Shown piece by piece: positions 24,101 through 27,445 of a stretch of 27,445 nucleotides of DNA (within the stretch, counting starts at the first letter, position 1; every line of letters begins with the position of its first letter). The notes beneath the pieces were generated by a model. That model was given only the letters and a program-made list of their open reading frames with translations, did no database searches and had not been told where the DNA came from. This stretch comes from Anaerotignum sp. (lineage in GTDB: Bacteria > Bacillota > Clostridia > Lachnospirales > Anaerotignaceae): contig JAHHTX010000018.1 of the NCBI GenBank assembly GCA_020024255.1, positions 1 through 27,445 on the forward strand, written 5' to 3'. The translations under genes were made by a program, and so were the position numbers.

Positions 24101-24287
24101 CTTTAATGTAACAGATAAAATCCGTGTATACCATGATGGCAGCAAAAAGGTTGCAGATATTTTGGCAGCAAATGACATCAAAGACGATGTACTGGCTGTA
24201 GAAATTGTGACAGGAAAAGGCGGCAGCTATACAAAAGAATGGAATATCAACGGAGAAGATGTAACATTAGGTGTAGAAAAAGCATAA
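21174..24287 (+). CDS. ileS: Isoleucyl-tRNA synthetase, type 2 (eukaryote-like)
   Basis: IleRS charges tRNA-Ile and edits valine. The 1037-residue product is class Ia: HIGH is at residues 55-58 (NGKPHIGH) and KMSKHKGN at about 591-598, with Cys-rich insertions CPRCGT, ECECGHRH and CPKCGK. The length and the block GWDTHGLPVELEVEKTLGLD fit the IleRS2 subgroup rather than the roughly 920-residue IleRS1 of B. subtilis. IleRS2 enzymes are often poorly inhibited by mupirocin. ATG 21174 is chosen because GGAGG lies just upstream; an earlier in-frame start at 21114 is inside the leader. Its expression is under T-box control. Confidence 0.95.
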   Translation: MYDKVPSNMNFVDREVQVEKFWKDHDIFGKSIKAREGAPVFTFFDGPPTANGKPHIGHIITRAVKDLIPRYKTMKGYKVLRKAGWDTHGLPVELEVEKTLGLDGKPQIEKYGVEPFIGKCKESVWTYEKEWREMSDRVGFWADMEHPYVTYHNEYIESVWWALRQIWDKGLLYKGHKVVPYCPRCGTALSSHEVAQGYKDVKETSAIAKFKVEGKENEYFLAWTTTPWTLPSNIALTVNPDETYARVKYEDYVAIMAEALLDDVLGEGNYEVLETMKGKDLEYMRYEPLFSFLENDPKAFIVTCDSYVTLTDGTGVVHSAGAFGEDDARVCGSYGIPFRQYVDDRGNMTEETGPFAGLFVKDADPKVLEYMEKDGTLFKAIPFEHNYPFCWRCDTPLIYYARSTWFIKMTELRDKLVKNNSTINWYPDTIKEGRFGNFLENVIDWGLSRERYWGTPLPIWECECGHRHTIGSIAELKEMSPDCPENIELHKPFIDAVHLTCPKCGKLMTRVSEVIDCWFDSGSMPFAQWHYPFENKEIFEENFPADFISEAVDQTRGWFYTLLAVGTLLFDKAPFKNCIVLGHVQDKNGQKMSKHKGNVVNPWDALNKQGADAVRWYFYANSAPWLPSRYYDEAVNELQRKFMGTLWNTYAFYILYAEIDQFDPTKYTLDYDKLPPMDKWILSKLQTLNKYVDDCLAGYKLTEPARALAEFVDDLSNWYVRRSRERFWAGGMEQDKINAYMTLYTVLETVVKLAAPFTPFITEEIYNNMVGKVDASAPESVHLCDWPVYHSEWVDTELEKNMDLVLKVVVEGRAARNAAAMKNRQPLAMMYVKSEESLPELYCDIITEELNVKDITFTNDVESFTTYTFKPQLRTLGKKYGKLVPGIGAYLKEVDGSAFMDTLRKDGKVSFTVEGEEVVLEQEDVLIDTAEKGGFVSSGDHSLTVVLDTNLTPELVEEGFVREVVSKVQTMRKEADFNVTDKIRVYHDGSKKVADILAANDIKDDVLAVEIVTGKGGSYTKEWNINGEDVTLGVEKA

Positions 24288-24299
24288 GCCAATAAAGAG

Positions 24300-24327
24300 A
24301 GCGGTATTTGAACACACAAATACCGCT
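24300..24327 (+). terminator. ileS terminator hairpin, apparently separated from its T-run
   Basis: AGCGGTATTTG (24300-24310) and CAAATACCGCT (24317-24327) make an 11-bp stem, but the next bases are CTAGGG. A second CAAATACCGCT occurs at 24575-24585 and is followed by TTT. The original terminator probably read stem plus T-run and was split by the repeat element with duplication of the right arm. Confidence 0.75.
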
Positions 24328-24333
24328 CTAGGG

Positions 24334-24552
24334 TGTCGACAAAGTCGCCCCCTTTCGTCAAAGCCTCATTTCATTCAAGGCTTTGACGAGCAGACAGAAG
24401 AATAAAGCAGAAGTTCCAATGGCAAAAAAGCCTTGAAACTTCTGCTTTTTCTCATGGGAAATAAATTCCCATTGCGGATTCCATTTGGGCAACCCTTCGT
24501 TTCCCAATCCCTTCCGCATTTTCGAAAAGGGATAAAAACTCATTTTTCGACA
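24334..24552 (-). repeat. Repeat element copy 2 (inverted)
   Basis: In reverse orientation it aligns with copy 1 from end to end: TGTCGAAAAATGAG at one terminus and TGTCGACAAAGTCG at the other. The stem CGTCAAAGCCT/AGGCTTTGACG is perfect at 11 bp here, and in copy 1 it has one mismatch. The other hairpins are conserved. The flanking direct repeat CAAATACCGCT (24317 and 24575) lies 6 and 22 bp outside the element ends. Confidence 0.88.
24407..24450 (+). terminator. Terminator hairpin inside repeat copy 2
   Basis: GCAGAAGTTCCAATGGC and GCCTTGAAACTTCTGC pair around an A-rich loop and are followed by five T (24446-24450), so this can terminate ileS. In the other direction it is followed by TTTATTCTT, so the element can act as a terminator in both orientations. 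Confidence 0.75.
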
Positions 24553-24710
24553 GGTTGAGTACTATTAGTATGTCCAAATACCGCTTTTGTTATGGGTGAA
24601 AGAATGACAAAGCAAAAACGAAAATTTATACCCTGTTTTTTCAGCTGTCATGATACTGATTACTTTTTTTCAAGAGGCATTGTCTTTTGCTTCCTATATG
24701 GACATTTGTC
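24553..24710. other. Spacer between repeat copy 2 and deoB
   Basis: It contains the second CAAATACCGCT arm (24575-24585) with its T-run. No gene is seen. For the minus-strand deoB transcript I see only a weak GGACA/TGTCC hairpin (about 24700-24711), not a convincing terminator. Confidence 0.5.
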
Positions 24711-25892
24711 CTATTTTTTCAGTATATCGGAAAGGAAACTCTCCGCTTCAAATTGGGCATCTAATTCCAGATAATCAGAGATGGTCTGTCCCAAATCAGC
24801 AAAGGTTTTTCGTATGCCTAAATCCACACCTTCCCGAATATGTTTTCCGTATACAAGAAGGGGTACATATTCTCTGGAATGGTCGGTACTGGGGGTTGTG
24901 GGGTCACAGCCATGGTCAGCTGTCAAAAAGAGAATGTCCTCCTCGTCCATTGCCCCGATGATTTCCGGCAGCTTTTGATCAAAATATTCCAAGGCGGAAG
25001 CATAACCTTCCACATCGTTTCTGTGCCCATAAATCATATCGGTATCTACTAAATTGGTAAACAGAATTCCGGAAAAATGCTTTTTTGTATAGAAAATGGT
25101 TTTTTCGATGCCATCTTGATTATTGGTGGTGTGGTCAGCGTGTGTTATGCCCCGATGGGCAAAAATATCTTCGATTTTTCCGATGGCTGTGACATTTAAT
25201 CCTTTTTCCTTTGCCAAATCCAATATGGTAACCCCTGTAGGTGGTAAAGAAAAATCTCGTCTGTTTTTGGTGCGTGTATAGTTTCCGCTGTCCCCCATAA
25301 AGGGTCTTGCAATGACACGGGCAACACCATATTTTCCGGTGAGTATTTTTCTGGCTGTTTCACAGATTTTGTAAAGTTCTTCTACAGGAATAATATCTTC
25401 ATGTGCCGCAATTTGGAATACACTGTCCGCAGAAGTGTATACAATGGGATAGCCTGTTTTTTTGTGTTCGTCCCCTAAATCCTGTATGATGGCGGTTCCT
25501 GATGCGGCATAATTTCCCAATGTTTTTCGACCAATAGCGGTTTCAAATTTCTCCATAATATCTTTTGGAAATCCTGTTTCAGTAAAAGTAGGAAAAGGAT
25601 TTTCAGTGATAACGCCGGACATTTCCCAATGACCTGTTGTGGTGTCCTTGCCTTTGGACTTTTCTGCCATTTTCCCGAAAGCCCCCTTTGGGCTGGATAC
25701 TTTTCCCAGAAGGGCAATATCCTCGCCCTGAATATTGCCCAGTCCAAGACTGCATAGATGGGGCAAACTGGTTTGTGGTCTTTTTTTCTTGATATTGACT
25801 AGAGTATTGCTGCCTACATCGCCAAATTCTGCGGCATCAGGCAGTTCCCCAATACCTACGCTGTCCAGTACAATGATAATTGCTCGTTTCAT
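24711..25892 (-). CDS. deoB: Phosphopentomutase
   Basis: DeoB converts (deoxy)ribose-1-phosphate to the 5-phosphate. The 393-residue protein belongs to the alkaline-phosphatase-like metal enzymes. The N-terminal metal site is in IIVLDSVGIGELPDA, the middle has TTGHWEMSG, and the second metal site is in LTADHGCDPTTPSTDHSREY. Length is typical of Bacillota. GGAGCGG precedes the ATG. It lies 15 nt after pdp on the same strand, so the phosphorylase product feeds directly into this enzyme. Confidence 0.97.
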   Translation of the reverse strand: MKRAIIIVLDSVGIGELPDAAEFGDVGSNTLVNIKKKRPQTSLPHLCSLGLGNIQGEDIALLGKVSSPKGAFGKMAEKSKGKDTTTGHWEMSGVITENPFPTFTETGFPKDIMEKFETAIGRKTLGNYAASGTAIIQDLGDEHKKTGYPIVYTSADSVFQIAAHEDIIPVEELYKICETARKILTGKYGVARVIARPFMGDSGNYTRTKNRRDFSLPPTGVTILDLAKEKGLNVTAIGKIEDIFAHRGITHADHTTNNQDGIEKTIFYTKKHFSGILFTNLVDTDMIYGHRNDVEGYASALEYFDQKLPEIIGAMDEEDILFLTADHGCDPTTPSTDHSREYVPLLVYGKHIREGVDLGIRKTFADLGQTISDYLELDAQFEAESFLSDILKK

Positions 25893-25907
25893 AAAACCGC
25901 TCCTTTC

Positions 25908-27212
25908 TTATTGTATGACTTTCAAAATCAAAGGAGGCAGAGGGGCAGGTGCTTTGGATATGGTAAAGGCTGTCTTTAAAATGTCCCCTGCAGCTTTGGA
26001 TTTTTCTGCTGTCTGACTGTACACCACAGCCAATTCCTCGCCTATTTCTATTTTATCCCCTAAGCGTTTTTTCATGATAATGCCTGCACCAAAATCAAGA
26101 GGTTGTTCTTTATAGGCTCGTCCTGCCCCCGTTTCCTGAGAAGCCCGTCCAATGCGTGCTGTATCTGTGCCGGTGAGATAACCGGCTTGTTCTGCTTTTA
26201 TGCTGTAGGTGCAAGGAGAGAGGGGAAGCAGGTGGTAATTTGTGAGTATATCGGGATTTCCACCTTGCTGCAAAAGCAGTTCCCGAAATTTTTCCAATCC
26301 TTTTTTGTTCTGGATTTGGGTGAGAAGCAATGCCTTCCCTTCTTCTACTGTATGAACCCGTTTTGCCAACAAAAGCATATAAGCGCCTAAAGTTAAGGAA
26401 ACCGCTAATAAATCACCACCAACATTGCCTTTTAGCACCTCTATTGCTTCTTGTACTTCCAAGCTGTTACCAATACACAACCCTAAAGGCTGCGCCATAC
26501 TGCTGATGACAGCAACAACTTTTCTGCCTACATGATGTCCCATTTCTACCATAACAGAAGCAAGGGCTTCAGCATCTTCCGGTGTTTTCATAAAAGCACC
26601 ATTTCCACATTTTACATCTAATACAATGCCATCTGCACCAGCAGCAATTTTCTTTGACATAATGCTTGCTGCAATAAGAGGCAGGCTTTCTACGGTTCCT
26701 GTGACGTCACGGAGGGCATAGAGTTTTTTGTCTGCCGGAGTAAGATTTTCTGTTTGCCCCATGAGTACAATGCCGGATTTTTGGGCATAAGCAAGGGCAG
26801 TTTTTTCGGAAATATCGGTGCAGAAATGGGGAATGGATTCCAATTTATCAATCGTACCGCCAGAAAAACCAAGTCCACGACCACTCATTTTTACAACGGG
26901 AACACCTACAGATGCGACTAATGGTGCCAATATCAGCGTTGTGGTGTCAGCAACACCACCGGTACTATGTTTATCCACTTTATATCCTTTTATGGCAGAT
27001 AAATCAAATAATTCTCCGGAATGTGCCATTTCTGTAGTCATAGCCGCCGTTTCTTCTGTATCCATACCGTTTAAGTAGATTGCCATAAGCAAAGCGGAAA
27101 TTTGATAATCCGGCAGAGTTCCCTTTGTGACACCATCAATGAAAAAGGCAATTTCTTCTGCGGTTAATTTCTGCTTGTTTCTTTTCTTGATGATAATATC
27201 TTGAAAATCCAT
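25908..27212 (-). CDS. pdp: Pyrimidine-nucleoside phosphorylase
   Basis: This enzyme phosphorolyses uridine, deoxyuridine and thymidine to the base plus (deoxy)ribose-1-phosphate. The 434-residue product matches the length of Bacillus Pdp. It contains the thymidine/pyrimidine phosphorylase signature KMSGRGLGFSGGTIDKLES (residues about 107-125), preceded by KHSTGGVADTTTL at the phosphate site. The start at 27212 follows AAAGGAGGG; an in-frame ATG at 27263 lies upstream of the promoter -10 and is rejected. It forms an operon with deoB. The choice between Pdp and a thymidine-specific DeoA is from family length and Gram-positive context. Confidence 0.92.
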   Translation of the reverse strand: MDFQDIIIKKRNKQKLTAEEIAFFIDGVTKGTLPDYQISALLMAIYLNGMDTEETAAMTTEMAHSGELFDLSAIKGYKVDKHSTGGVADTTTLILAPLVASVGVPVVKMSGRGLGFSGGTIDKLESIPHFCTDISEKTALAYAQKSGIVLMGQTENLTPADKKLYALRDVTGTVESLPLIAASIMSKKIAAGADGIVLDVKCGNGAFMKTPEDAEALASVMVEMGHHVGRKVVAVISSMAQPLGLCIGNSLEVQEAIEVLKGNVGGDLLAVSLTLGAYMLLLAKRVHTVEEGKALLLTQIQNKKGLEKFRELLLQQGGNPDILTNYHLLPLSPCTYSIKAEQAGYLTGTDTARIGRASQETGAGRAYKEQPLDFGAGIIMKKRLGDKIEIGEELAVVYSQTAEKSKAAGDILKTAFTISKAPAPLPPLILKVIQ

Positions 27213-27239
27213 AGAAATCCCTCCTTTGTTTGTGCAATC

Positions 27240-27268
27240 AGTATAGCATAAACATTGTGTCATTGCCA
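27240..27268 (-). promoter_or_regulatory. Promoter of pdp-deoB
   Basis: On the minus strand TGGCAA (27268-27263), 17 bp, then TATACT (27245-27240), with an extended TGC before the -10. The leader is short, about 20 nt. Confidence 0.72.
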
Positions 27269-27279
27269 GAAGGGAAAAG

Positions 27280-27305
27280 AAAAAGACAGAAATCTCGTTT
27301 CTGTC
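27280..27305 (-). terminator. Terminator of an upstream minus-strand gene outside the window
   Basis: On the minus strand GACAGAAA and TTTCTGTC pair around CGAGA and run into TTTTTC (27284-27279). It must belong to a gene to the right of the window, and repeat copy 3 lies between that gene and this terminator. Confidence 0.72.
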
Positions 27306-27311
27306 TCAGCT

Positions 27312-27445
27312 TGTCAAAAAAGTCGTTTTTATTCCTTTTCGAAAATGCGGAAGGGTTTGGGAAACGAAGGGTTTCCCAAATGGAATCCGCAGTGGGAATT
27401 CACTTCCCATGAGGAAAAGCAGAAGTTTCAAGGCTTTTTTGCCAT
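27312..27445 (+). repeat. Repeat element copy 3 (cut by the window end)
   Basis: It starts TGTCAAAAAAGTCG and follows copy 1 closely to the window end, in the middle of the third hairpin. The first hairpin is best here: GCGGA/TCCGC plus TTTGGGAAAC/GTTTCCCAAA with loop GAAGG. TGGGAA/TTCCCA forms a second stem. The right terminus is beyond the window. Confidence 0.85.

Noticed and set aside
24358..24543. Small frames (about 60 codons) inside the repeat copies
   Set aside because: The frames open in copies 1, 2 and 3 are in different phases or strands, so no protein is conserved between copies; the inverted repeats and hairpins explain the conservation better.
1..27445. CRISPR arrays, tRNA or rRNA genes, prophage or full insertion sequences
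   Set aside because: I looked for regularly spaced repeats, cloverleaf and rRNA motifs, integrase and transposase genes, and found none in the window.

Overview
The window is chromosomal DNA from a Gram-positive anaerobe of the Clostridia, most likely the Lachnospirales; the family is inferred from gene content, not proven. Pointers are strong GGAGG ribosome-binding sites, frequent TTG/GTG starts, rpsD inside the alpha operon, a KOW-domain gene between adk and infA, a class III fructose-bisphosphatase, an L17 with a lysine-rich insertion, and a T-box leader on ileS. No tRNA, rRNA, CRISPR array or prophage was seen.

Region 1 (1-9061, + strand) is the distal spc operon followed by the alpha operon: rpsN, rpsH, rplF, rplR, rpsE, rpmD, rplO, secY, adk, a KOW gene, infA, rpmJ, rpsM, rpsK, rpsD, rpoA, rplQ, closed by a strong terminator. 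The map gene usually found after adk is absent. In its place are a promoter and a hairpin-rich leader. A second structured segment with pseudoknot potential lies just before rpsM, where E. coli has its S4-responsive alpha leader.

Region 2 (9062-13768): a short operon (zinc-ribbon membrane protein, DUF2085 membrane protein, 5-formyl-THF cyclo-ligase) converges on rpmB (- strand), with three DnaA-box-like sites in the gap. Next comes the rnz-tsaD operon for tRNA 3' processing and t6A modification, ending at a bidirectional terminator.

Region 3 (13769-18095): a - strand SDR gene is translationally coupled to the broken N-terminal remnant of a HAD (YjjG-like) phosphatase. Divergent from it is a membrane protein gene, followed by fbp.

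Region 4 (18096-27445) holds a small membrane protein, pncB (-), the T-box-controlled ileS (+), and a pdp-deoB nucleoside-catabolism operon (-). Three copies of a roughly 220-bp noncoding element with imperfect terminal inverted repeats and several internal hairpins sit in intergenic gaps here (18112, 24334, 27312). One has apparently split the ileS terminator while bringing a terminator hairpin of its own.

The best candidates for undescribed biology are this element, which may act as a mobile terminator, and the rpsM and KOW-infA leaders.
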